Below, in pieces: positions 15,301 to 28,280 of a DNA stretch of 64,000 nt. The first letter of the stretch is position 1, and every line of letters starts with the position of its first letter. The stretch lies in the NCBI GenBank assembly GCA_963678705.1, contig OY783207.1, forward strand, positions 8,742,001 through 8,806,000. Direction: 5' to 3'. A program made the translations under genes and the position numbers. The notes under the pieces were generated by a model. It had not been told where the DNA came from. It saw only the letters and a list, made by a program, of their open reading frames with translations, and did no database searches. The stretch is from Panorpa germanica. Its lineage: Eukaryota > Arthropoda > Insecta > Mecoptera > Panorpidae.

Positions 15301-18300
15301 GCCGGCGTAATTTAATGAAATATTATTTAGAATGTAGTATTGTGAAATTTAGTAGAAAAGAAGCACAGTAGTCGTTGGATGTCATACAAAATATAATTTA
15401 AATACATTTTCAACAGTTTTATGACAGACCTTGACAGCACTAAGTAAAATGAATGTAAAAACAATTACAAACCTAATTATTTACAATAACTAAACACTCT
15501 GGAGTAAGTAGTAAACACAAATTGAACAATAAATTAAACCACAAACTGTGTACACACACACAACACTAGTATTTATAAACAAATTCTTTAAGTTTTAATA
15601 ATAATTAAACCAAAATAATTTATCGTAATACACACGTCATAATATTTACAATTCCAATGCACCAGCAGTAAGCTGTAAGACTAAGAACTAAAATAAATGT
15701 ATGGAGCTACACAAGGAGAACTCAACACCGAGATTGTTACGTGGGGACGAAAACAAAACACATACACTAACAATTCAGAAAGTATTATATTATTTAAACA
15801 GTCATGCTCGTCACGCTGAGAAGAAATAAATAAATAATTTCTTATACTACACAACAGGTAATGGCGGCCGGCTTGCTAATGTGGGTAGAATGGGAAAGGT
15901 GTATAATTTGATTCCATTTGAAGTATGTAACATTGCAATGTTGTTATCTTTTACGTATAGTATGTTTTTGTATTATATATATATAAAGAATAAGCAATAA
16001 ATATCGCAGAATCCTTTGATGATGTCATAAGTGTAGGTGTGATAAAATATTTTTTATTCCAGTCAAAGAATCCGGATGTGTAGTGAAATATCTTCTTAAC
16101 AGTTATTAAATATTATGTACAAAAGATAAATTCCTGTTAAAATCACAAAGTTAATGATTTATCAAGCAAAGGTCAGAGGACAATAAATGTTAAACATTTT
16201 TTGTTTTCAAACTTGTAAAAAACTACTGCATTTTCGTATGTTTTATGACGCTTTTAATATATAGTCAAAAGATGTACTAATGATAACGTAATGGTCATTA
16301 TACTACTTTTAATTAAGAAATAGATATTACTCAAGGTTAAAGTTAACCAATAATGACAGATTGTCATTTTATTTCTAACCTCAAATTTGACACTTCAACT
16401 TTAACCATTAATATTGTTTATTACTGAGTGATTTGTACATATTTCCAGTATAGAACAAGCGCTGTAAAGTAACATAAAGAAATGTTTCCGATTCCCTTTG
16501 AAGTCACTGGCGTCTACAAACTTGTCACCGATTCCATTCTATTTAAAATAAGTATGTCACAAATTTCATGCTATAGGGGATAGAAATGGATCACATTGCA
16601 AACGCGTTTGTAACGCTCACATGTTAAATAGTTTACTATAATAAGAATTGTTTTAAGCATTGAGCACATCAAGCATTTCAAGAACATTACAATATGTGGA
16701 GGATGTTATCGGCTACTTCATATTAAAAATAAAGTACCTATACTTTTTTATAGTGTAAAATCCAGAAAGTGGATATCCGCCATATTGAAGTATCATAAGA
16801 AAGCGAACATACGTATCAGGACAGAAAACGAAGAAACTATATACCAGCACTATGCTTTACATCAGAGATACAAAAACACATACGTTTACAACAGACAGTT
16901 CTTAAAACATTTTTGTCTTTAAAAACTGTTTTAGAAACCAAAACATATTCCCATATGGAGTCGGTAAGATCAAAGGAAAATACGTTTGTTATTGTTTTTT
17001 AGTCTGCTTGGTTTGAACACGCAGTTTTGTTTTTTGTGAACATTTGCGCTTGTCAGTTGTTGTTTATCATTTGGTTATCGAACGATTTGTATGACACAGA
17101 TTCGTCACAATCGTATTTTAATTTTTGTAGCCAGCAACTCTATCGCCATATACGACTTGTTTAAAACGTAAACAATGTTTTTAGATTTAAACGTATTATA
17201 ATTTTCACTTCTTTACTTTGTAATTATCTTGTCTATAAAATTTCAATCTATGAAATAATAATCAAAACCATACTAGTGAAAGGATAATTCATTTTAATTA
17301 AATTAAATAAAAAATTAGGTTATTCATAAGTTGTAAGAAAATACAATCAAACATGACTAAGATTAAATAAATTCAATTAAATTAAAATTCAAAAAAATCA
17401 AGATTATTAAGATAAATATAATACGTAACGTTAAATGTACGTTAATAAGTACGTCTGTATTGTATTGGGATTGGGACCCAGCCTACTCTTTTAACGTGTA
17501 ATGAATTTCACATTCCTAGCGGTATTAAAACTCGATTGGAGCACAGTCATAGAACTTATACCTTGGTTAGAATAGTATGTACATGTTGATTGAAAAATAT
17601 ATATGGGTATGCTATATATAAATTTTTATTATAAACATATAAATCTGTCTTAAAAGTTACAATGTAATATATGACTGTAGCAGTTAGAAGATAACTGCAC
17701 TATTTTGTAAAAGGAGAGACAGGCAATCAATAACAACGAGAAGAAAAGTTCTACGCAAGATTAAAGGTACTTTAGTTGATGTACCGCCATGATTATAACG
17801 GTAATGTTACAGATTAAGGTAGTTCCAGACTGGTATAGTATAGTGACAATTACTATTGTTCTATATTTTAAACTACTACAGATAATTTTGTGCGCAGCGT
17901 TGCCGAATCTCTAGCATTGTACTGGTACTTAGAGAAGATTTAAACCAGCTACACCAATTACACGAAATATTCATTTTCCGTGGCGAAATTTCGTTTTTCG
18001 CTTCTAAAATTTAATTTTATTGTGACTACGATTTTTCCGTTTTTTTTTTAGTGTTATAACTATTACAATCTATTACACAATGAAATGAAAAATGAAATAT
18101 TAGCCGCAAATAATGAGAATCTTAAAATCGAGGATTAGCTATTTATTTAGGTAGATCAAAGATTTAAAATTCCCGTTCTATATTCTACACTACTCCAGAC
18201 AATTTTGTGCGCAGCGTTGCCGAATCTTTGGCATGGTGCTGGTACTTAGAGAAGATCCAAACCAGTTACACCAATCACAGACTCAAATGACTTTTTTTTT

Positions 18301-21300
18301 AAAATATTTAATGATTTCTTAGCGTGTCTTTAATTGGTATTGGAAAATATAATGATGCACTTAACATAAGAGCCCAAGGCATCTTCCATTCCCAAGAAAG
18401 GTGCAGAGCAAGAGCTTATTTTCTTTATGTAAATTGTTTCGTAATTTGTTTCCAATAATACAAATTCGAATAAAATTAATGCTGACACGCAAGTACACTC
18501 AAGGTCAATTCACTTTGATATTGTATTTATTACTTAAGTTACAATATACAATATATATAACCTTTTATTTACCAAGGGGTCACGGTTTAAATTACTGCAA
18601 ATTGGTAGCAATAATAGAATAAATATTGAACTAATAGAAGCAAGTGCAATATATAAAGGCGAATTATTAGCTTGTGATAAACATAGATAAAATGAATCTA
18701 TCTGTTACAAAGTTATATTGTATCAAAAAACCTATTAGCAATATATTTCTAGAAGGAATCTAAAGATGGGAGTTTTTAGAATATTTTCGATAGATGCCCC
18801 GCAAATATATTTAAATTATTTATCTAATTAGCGATACAATTATCGTGAAGTGTTGTAAAGTTAGATGATTACCACGGCACCTTTTTATTTGACCTACTGA
18901 CACAAAATGACTCCCAATCGTCATATACGTCTTATCAATACAACTTGTCTTCAGACACGTCACTACGCATGATGCATGCATGCGTTTCATCTCTGGTTCA
19001 CGTCTGTAGAGTTGTATGGGTTAAAACTACAAACACATATGTAGGTTCCGCTTTGATCTGATTTCTTAAAGTGAAATCAGTTTTCTATACATGATATGCA
19101 TTAATTTGATATGGTCATTGCCATGGATGAGGTTGGTTAATATGCAAGGTAAACTTATCAATTTATTTGACATTTATAAGGCTTCAAATTTTAAATTAAA
19201 AATCAAGATCGACATGGAAGCTCAAAGCGTCAAAGCGTTAACGCAAGATCTTCATGTTTTCGAGTTTTAACTTGCTCATCATAAACCGAAAACAGTAAAC
19301 CGTAACTACTGAGAATTAGGAATAAGTCAATTAAACAAATGTTAATTTATATTTAGAATATACACTAGAATGACTGTGTTTCTAAACTCTACAATAATGA
19401 TAATAAACCTTAAAGCGTAAGATTGATTGCATAACAAAAAGGCGCAGGAATAACTTTTCTTTTAAATATAGTAGTTGCTTTAATTGAATTATTTGTAATA
19501 TTAATATCATGAATAGATTTTGATAAGTCGGATTAAGATACTCAAGTTTTGGTTATTTAATATAAGCATAAATAAACAAAAAACTGGCAACATTAGAGAT
19601 ATCAAATTCAAATACATATATCGGAGGTTTAAACCTTCCTATTTCATTTAACTTAACTTCTATATTCTCTTCACTTCAAAAATATATTGTGTTATGTGTA
19701 AAGATATGCAAATATAAAACTTACCGGGTACTGTTTTGTTATTGAATGTGATTTGAACGCTGTGTTCCAATGGTTCATGGGGTGTGAAAGCAGCTAAAAA
19801 TCTCTGACCCCCCAGTGGGCGCACAGACGATGTCACTCTGCCACCATTCACAAGAATTTCCAGATTTCCAGATCCTGCACGTGACCCATCAACTGAAATA
19901 AATATAAACGTTAAAAAGATATTTAGAATGGAAATAAAATATGAGAGATATAATACTTACTTTCAAATTCAACAGGTTGGCCAACAATTCCATCAGGAAT
20001 GTTCTGAACTCTCACAGCTCTAGCGCCTTCTTCTATTGGAGAGCGAAATCTGGAATGAGCTGCATCTGGTTCAAAACGATTGGCTCCAGATAATCCAGAA
20101 TGTGTCACATGTCCATAAGATGACGTGTTAAATTCTTCGCTTGAACTTTTTTGAACGTAACTTTCATTGACTGTTGACGATTTGAAATTACTGGTCTGCA
20201 ATTAAAGTTAAAATATTTCAAAATCTTCATCATTGTTCGTAAAAGAATGCCTTTGCATAGATGTATATTACAGAATTAGTTTATAGTAGTTTGATACTTA
20301 CATAAGCGCTGTCACCATATATCTTAGTAGCACTTGGCTTGTGGATATCGTATTCATCAGAATATAATTTTGAAGGTTGCATATCTAAATTTCTGTATCT
20401 ATCAGATAACTGACTGACTTCTTGATGCTGTGTTACTTTCTCTGATGAGTCGACTCCTGGTACGTATTTATTAAAATGTGTATTACGCTCCGTTTCATTG
20501 TTACGATCATATGACAGGTCTGTGTTTAACTGACTCTCTGCTAAATTAGCCAGAGATTCCAAGCTAAAATGACAATAACATTATCAATAACCGGATATGT
20601 GCGTTTTTCAAATACAAATACTCAAATGCAAATACAAAATAGTAAATACCTATTTTCTATTAATCTAATATCTTTTAAGAGTATAGAATTTTATATTTTA
20701 TTTGAAAACTTTTACAAACCTATTTTCTATTTGGAAAATACAAAATACTTTTTTCATTTTTGTTACTTCATAGTGTTAATCAGTAAATATTATTTTTTGA
20801 ATATAAACTTAAAACCCCACCAACATTAGCACTATCTATGATCTAAAAGTATCTGCACAATTGTCTTAATAATTCTAATTTAAAATGATAGATGTGCCTA
20901 TTATTTTATTATCCTTCCTGTTACCTCTACCATAAGACATCTGATTTTCGTTTACCTAAATTTGTTTATCATATTTTCTTGTTCATTATTTGTTTTACTA
21001 CAAGAAAATCACTCCACTACATTCCTTACTGAAATATATATATATATATATATACATAAATATATACTATTTTACCTAGTAACATAAAGAGTATTCTATT
21101 TTCTCAAAAGTATTTTTAAAATACGTATTTGCATTTTGTATTTAAATGCTTTTGAAAAGTATTTGTGCACATCTCTGCTGTTTACATTACCGGTAGCAGG
21201 AAATATTTCATGTACCTGTTGTGAGACAGCAAATGTTTAGTTTTCGCTATAGCATCCCAGCTGTCTCTCCGCGAAGGACCACCAAGTAATGAAGACACGC

Positions 21301-24300
21301 GAACATTCGAACTGTGGTCAACGGCGTGATCGTCTTTTACTAAAATAAAGCATTACAGTTTGTTACACAACCTTAATATAACATAGAATTTAAGAATAAA
21401 GTAAAGCAACTTACTAGGGCTATCTGTTCGGAGTCTTCCTCCAATCGGACTAGACCTCAAATCTTTGTAGTCTGAGTACTTGGACTGTGACTTATAGTTC
21501 GATGATTGATTAACAGATGAAGTTACTTTGACGATCGTGGGACTCTCAGACCGATATCTGGTTGTAATTGGACTGGAGGTGAAATGTCTCGGAGAAGAAG
21601 TTAGATTTCGTGGTGAGGAAGTTAGATTTCTTGGTGACGAGGTTAAATTTCTAGGAGAAGACGTCAAATTTCTTGGGGTTGATGACAAAAGAATTGGTGA
21701 AGATGATATATTCTTAGTGGTTGACTCGAAGTGACTTGAGCTTGTGGAAGTGATATTTTTAGGACTGTCAGATCTGTATTTTCCGAAGGTTGGACTATCG
21801 CTTTCATAGGGTTTCACGGTTTTATGAGCTGAGGTGACATAATTCTGTTTGTGCGAGTTTAATTTCGATGCACTTGTAAATGCGGAGTCAACGGCATCAA
21901 ACGATGAACTTATGTTGTGAGATTTGTCGTAAATGTAGCTGGGGCTTTCTGAGCGATATTTTCCAGCTGTGGGAGATGCTCGTGTAGGGCTGTCTCTAGT
22001 TTTTGTGTGAACAGGACTCTCTCTTGAATGCTTTCTTCCTTTTTGTGTTCCAACACGCATTATAAATGGTGATCCTTTAACGTCATGACCATTAAAGTAT
22101 GCGTAAATCTGAAAACAATCACAAAAAATTGCTCATTGAGTAAGAAAGTAACACGGATAGTTTGAATTATCGTACTAACCCTGTGTTTGCCATTGTGTTT
22201 GGGCATGAAAGTCACCCGGTATCTGTAGTCGTCAATGCGTTCCATGTGACTTCTGATTGATCTCTTTTCATGCACTACATCAATGTGAAGCTCTCCTAGT
22301 CCGCCTGTACGACGAGTGTCTACCTCGAAAGAGTGCGCCTTCATGGGCATGGCGCCATCTAGTCCACTCAAAGATACGCCGTGTGGATCAAAGACATCAC
22401 ACGTAAATGGACCGCCCTACAGATAAACGATACAATATAAAATGAAACTAATAACGAATTTTGTTTTATTTAAATATTATTACTTGGATATGTTTCCCTT
22501 GATAAGTAATAGCAATTTCCCAGGTTCCAGCTTCATCAGGTTTGAAAATAGCACTGTTGGTGCCATCTATACTTTTCAGAGGACATTCTAACGCTCTTCC
22601 TTTAGGGCTGTAGGCTGTAACAATAATATCCTGTGTCCTTGGTGCTCCTGTTGCATTGACTAATACTTCCACTAGTGATCCTAAAGCGCAAGGAGCCATT
22701 CCGGGAGGAAGAACGGTCACGTGTCGTGGCAGGACGCGGAAGAAATGACTACCATCGACTCTGCAAATATTTATTTGTATATAAGTCACTATGAATTGAA
22801 ATTAATACTGAATACTAAGCACTAGACGAACCTATCTTCTCCAACATCAAGAATAATTTCATGCATTCCCATTCTGTCAGGTATATAAATTCCCCTTCCG
22901 CCGCGTTGTAGCTTCACTTGTTGCTGCGTTCCGGAAGGGGATACCACGTACGCTTTTATCATATTGTAATCGACTTCATTTGAAAGGAGCTCTACTCGGA
23001 AGTTGGTCTACAATGAAATAAGTATCGTGTTTATAAAATGCAGAGATGTGCACAAATGCTTTTCAAAAGTATTTAAATACAAAATGTAAATACCTCGTTG
23101 TTTTGTAGAAGGATAAAATATTTATATTTAGTTGGGGTAGTTTAGGGATTAAAGCGGACAAGTGTTAAGGTTAGTAGGTAAATAATATATATTTCAGTAA
23201 GGAATGTAGTGGAGTGATTGTCTTGTAGTAAAACAAATAATGAACGAGAAAATATGATAAACAAATTTAGGTAAACGAAAATCAAATGTCTTATGGTGGG
23301 GGTAACAGGAAGGATAATGAAATAATAGGCACATCTATCATTTTAAATTAGAATTATTAAGACAATTATGCAGATACTTTTAGATCATAGATGGTGAATA
23401 ATGTTTACTGATTAACACTATGAAGTAACAAATATGAAAAAAATATTTTGTATTTTCCAAATAAAATAAAAAATTCTATACTCTTAAAAGATATTTAAAT
23501 ACAAAATAGAAAATAGGTATTTACTATTTTGTATTTGCAATTTGAGTATATGTATTTGAAAAACGCACATCTCTGATAAAATGGATAGTGTGTAAATGAT
23601 AGTGGCACAGTTTTATTTACCGGTTCTCCTACTCTTCCGGAAGTTGATTCTAAATGCACGGCCACCATTTCTGTTAACGGTGGTCTTGGTTTGATCCATT
23701 GGAAATGTGCTGCATATGCCATGACTCCTAAATGCTCCACTTCGCGATGGGCCATGTCTTTCGCGGATAACACTGGATGCACTCCTGTTGACGATGCATT
23801 TTAATAAGTTTATGTACTTAAAAATATAATTTATAAAGCAAACTCTGTGATTGTTTTGTTGTAGCTTTAAAAACCACTTACCAAACTTTTGTCCAGCAGT
23901 AATAACTTGTTGTAAGTTAGATTCCCAATGTACTGGATCTGATCTCAGCTTTTCTGGATTAATCGGACCACCGAGACCTTTAATAATTTCGCTGAGAACT
24001 TTTCCATCATTAAAATCATGCTGCAAATTGTTTGAAAAATTAATAAAGGTGTAACGAGGTTGAAGAAAGGATGCAAAGGAAACTTACAGTGAAATTATTG
24101 ACTGGTCGTTCCAATCTGGAGTTCACCCATCTTAATGTGGCATGGAAACCAGGACTATCAGGTTTCATGAAGTATGACAGGTATGTCATGCCTGACAATT
24201 CGTCAAGCCATGGAGAAGCCAGGTATTCAGGTTCGAGTATCATCGGAATGCCGAATTCCTTATTAGCCAAATGCATAGCGTTCGAACAATTTTCGACAGC

Positions 24301-27300
24301 TTTTTTCTTATCTACAAATGAAAGGTTTTTAATAGTGTTCTTCATTTACTTAATAAATACATATCAAAATATAATTTATTAATAATAACGTACTTAATTC
24401 CCGCCAATGTGGGAATAATCCAGGTTGACAGTAATCTAATAACGCTGATAATAGTATACCACTGTTCCAATCTGTAGTCAAATTGGTAACCCTGCATTCT
24501 GGGAGGACTGCTTGAAGCCATGCTAACATAAGCTTGCGAGGTGGGAATTTACTGCGTCCAATTTGATAACGTGCAATCAGCGACCAAATTAATCCAAGGA
24601 TTAGTTTCAAGTTACCATTTACGATATCTACGTTTCCTGTAATGAAATAGTTACGTTGTTAATATTAGGTGTTTGAGTTATTATATCGTTACTACGTTGC
24701 AGTAAATAACATTGCCATATTTCTCAACAGAGCGATTGTATTTAGCCTAAAATATTACTCTATATGGATTCATATATAATTTGCTATGAACTATGAATTC
24801 GGATGTTTAATAATATAAAATATATTTTAATATAATATTAAATAATATATAATAAGTAATTCAAAGGAATTTTTATTTTGAAATCTCAAACCCACATTGA
24901 ATGTGTGGGTTCGACAAATTCAAAAATAAATGTCAATAACAATTTGAAAATAATATTTCATAATTTATTCATCTAAAAACTAAGTTGATTATTATAAATG
25001 TTTTTAAAAGTGTTTTTATTTAATTATTGATAGAAAATGAAATCCATATACGTACATTTTAAATCAAGAAATGCAACTCATAAATTTCTCCGATTAAACT
25101 ACATTTTTCTAATCCATTTTAGGAATCTAGTTGGTTTGAATCTAGGCTACGTATTCATTTCCTTTCCACAAAGAGAGTGATAGCAATGTGAATTCACACA
25201 CGTATAGTTTCACTAATTAATAATGCAAACATAACAAACATAACTTCAAATTTCGATTAAACATTTTCTACAAATAAATATTTGTTTGTTTAGATAATCT
25301 TATAACATAATTACATAAGAATACATGATTTGTGTTAGTGTGGGATAACACTGGATTGCGTGGCTGCACAATCCAGTCTCCAGATAGATCGGCTGGAGGT
25401 TTGATTATTTGTCATCTCCAAATAAGGAATTGTCGACTAAAACGAGTTTCGCTCTTACTGTTATACGAAATATGTAACTATATATGATCAAAATATTTTA
25501 CTTTTATAAAAATATTGATTTATTTTGCTGTCGGACGAAAAGGAGTGATACCAAAAAATTACGAAATGTAAGTTTTCAAAAATTTACGTGATAACTAAAA
25601 AAAATTAGTAATTTCAACAAAAACTGAAAAATGTGTAGCACATTTCCAAAAATTTCAAGCTAAAAGAGCTGGAAAGGTCGAACAATTTAAAGAATACTAC
25701 ACTACTCTATGTACGACGAGTATTTCAACATGTTATTGAAAATGTGTGACATAACCCGGGGGAGAGGAAGGGCTTCATGTGTGACAAGAACGGAGAATAG
25801 AATAGGTTGGAAAACTATGATACTTGTGTGACGTAATTGTACGGATGGCCCCTAAGGTTCAATACATAAATATATAATAAAAAATGCACTGAGAGTTGTA
25901 ACTTTATTAAAGCAAATTTCATCACTGCTGCATTCTAGTCCACCCACTTTATAGCAATTTAGTAGGACAACCTAGTGGGTGTAGGTGTTTTGTATAGAGC
26001 TACGTTGCTGCACTATTGTCTCATTGTATTCGTTTATTCATAATTAGCATTTTAATGTAATTAGTTCACTATGTCATTTCACAAGGAAATAATCAAAACA
26101 ACAACTATACCATTTGAATAATAATGTACTAGTTAAAAAACAACGATATTTCAAGAACCGTGACACTTTACCTTGTGGTAAAGCATGAGGTATTATATTT
26201 GTCTACAAAACATCAGAATTTAGATAGGTACCTATATTTACAAGTTTGACGCCGTCATTTTCGATGGCAGTGAGAGCAGTTGTGACATTTTCGAGGTAAT
26301 GATGTTGATTGGCAGGTCGTCGATTCCAGTTTGGTTTTAGAGGACGTCCCTGAAGAGATTCGACGAGTGCACAAAGATGAGTTCCATCTCGGAGGTCAGT
26401 AGCGAGATCAAGAACCTAGAACAGATTATAATGAATGAATTTATTGAACAAAGGTTTGCCTTAAATAAAAATAATAATGAATAATTTGACATAAGTTTGT
26501 GACTACTTCTTCATTGTCCTATTCATTAGAATTTTTTACTGTAATAACATTTAGTTTTTAAAGTGACAGTTTCTTCCTGCCTTATTATCATTGTACACAT
26601 TATACACAATTGCAGTAGATTTTCTCTTGCAGAACATTTTAATATTTCTTTTACAATGAGACAGCTCCTTACTGAAATTCCACGGTCTAAGAATTGCCTC
26701 AATTAATAATTTCTTTCTATTAATTTAATGTTAAAAATAGGGCTAACAAAACACATTTATTTACGTCAATTGTATATAAGCACATTTACGAAGTATTTGG
26801 CAGTGAATCTTATATTAGTTTTAACAAAAATACTGGCCTTGACACAAAGATACGAAAACACCAAATCGAACTCAATAATTAAATTAGCATCTCTTTTAAA
26901 TTATGTATTTTGTAAATTGCAACACAGTTAGGCATAGACCCCATTGAGAAATAATTCCGCGCGGAAATAAATGTGAATTTTGTAATACATGGGCATTTTT
27001 AATTCTACGCGAAAACATCTGTAGATTCATACAAAAATCACCGCGGCACAGACAGGTTTTTTTTATAGAATATATAGTTGAATGTGGACACACGCACTAC
27101 GGAATTAATTCTACAAATAGCATATGTTGTTGTCGTCGTATCTCTTTGGAAATTCTTTCAGTTACTGAACTTGCTATTATAGATTTAGCATAAATATTAG
27201 CTTTACGATATAAGTTCGAAATTTCGCTATGCCTCCGCTTTTGTGGCATTGTCCTTTGTAGGTTCTGGGTTCTTTAACTTACCATCTATAACGTCGATCG

Positions 27301-28198
27301 CCTCTTCGTGATAACCGTGATTTAGTAGATCCTGTATTTTCCTTTTCTATATGGAATAATCTTATTCGCCTGCTAAAGGCTTCAAAATTATTCCGCAATG
27401 AGGTCTATGTCGCATGGTACACACTTAATATATCGGCATCTATTGTTGTTTGTCCGTAATCATTTAACTATGTATGTATGATAAAAAAAATAATAAATTA
27501 AGTAATAAAACATTGAGTTTGGGTTCACAAAAGGCTCTCAACTGCAAACGCAAATAATATTTTCATTCTAGACTATAATGTATTTTGCCATTTACCGCAG
27601 AGGAATCGCTAAAAGGTTATAAAATACTCTGAAGTAGAGTTTATATGAACGTCGCATGGTGGAGTCGCACTTGTTTGTATCGCATTTAATGCAATTTCCT
27701 TTTAATTTGTTTTCTAGCCTTTTGAATGTACCTTTTAATGACTTTAGTTATATTCTTCGTAAGTACTTGTACAATGTTTACTTTTTACAGCTCGTGGTTT
27801 ACTAACTAGGTCAACGTTTAATGTACGTTTGTATGTATTTTATGATATCACTTTTAAATATGTAAAATGACTAAGTTCTATGCTAGATAAAATGTCGTAA
27901 ACATGAGACTTCATACAAAAACCAGTTAATGATTTGTTAGAAATGCTAATTAAAAGATTACGGTATACCTCTCTAGTACCCGTTCATATTTTTACAGTAA
28001 TGCTTTACATTTGTCTTTTTTAATGCACTGAAAGTACATGAAGGAAGAATGGATTTAGAAAAAACCATTTTATTTTATGTCGTTGAATTGTACACAATTT
28101 CTAATGATTATTAAAGTAAGTTTAAAGTTTTCTTTAGAAATAAAAATCAATATAAGTTTTTTACCACTGTAAGTACAACTGTAGTGTACAACACTTAA

Positions 28199-28280
<82 letters not shown>

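Larger units (their letters stand above)
11424..19724. other. Large 8.3-kb jbug intron
   Basis: No supportable coding exon was found on either strand. It contains a pair of about 100-bp direct repeats (17858-17963 and 18177-18279), a possible tRNA-derived SINE head near 13270-13330 on the minus strand, and long AT-rich single-copy sequence. Large introns of filamin genes often hold enhancers or alternative starts, but nothing specific can be pointed to. Confidence 0.5.
9698..19892 (-). other. jbug: jbug exons 14-22: filamin repeats 4 to about 9
   Basis: Exons 19725-19892, 11161-11423, 10967-11087, 10827-10900, 10585-10741, 10315-10523, 10069-10248, 9924-9998 and 9698-9854. Typical filamin strands recur: AGSGNLEILVNGG, FLAAFTPHEPLEHSVQITFN, AGEGQLEISI, CLVSFTPDQAKPHLIDIKFN, AGEGNLEITI and FSVSFVPAEACEHIVSVSFN. 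Repeats usually join at an (A/V)YD(A/V) or equivalent turn (AKVYDASL, AKAYDASR). The 8.3-kb intron 11424-19724 separates repeat 4 from repeat 5. It is a reasonable place for an internal promoter of a CH-less isoform, but no promoter is visible. Confidence 0.9.
19961..22108 (-). other. jbug: jbug exons 10-13: Ser/Pro-rich flexible linker
   Basis: Exons 21415-22108 (694 nt, the longest of the gene), 21216-21339, 20302-20563 and 19961-20195. After the last strand of filamin repeat 3 the protein becomes low complexity: SRESPVHTKTRDSPTRASPT, several (R/S)YRS(E/D)SP motifs, and a tandem array of SSPRNLT heptads. It then runs through Ser/Asn/Gln/Tyr-rich sequence (NRFEPDAAHSRFRSPIEEGA) until filamin folding resumes at VRVQNIPDGIVGQPVEF. 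Recurrent SP sites suggest a disordered, possibly proline-directed-kinase-phosphorylated hinge; that is inference. The intron between 20564 and 21215 carries a hAT-like MITE. Confidence 0.88.

Noticed and set aside
21528-21734. 68-residue plus-strand ORF with repeated LGEEVRF units
   Set aside because: Antisense of the SSPRNLT tandem repeat in the jbug linker exon.
26900-27400. Possible LINE C-terminal zinc knuckle on the plus strand (CEFCN ... YIVECGHT)
   Set aside because: The spacing is wrong and the frame is interrupted; the resemblance is too weak to report as an element.
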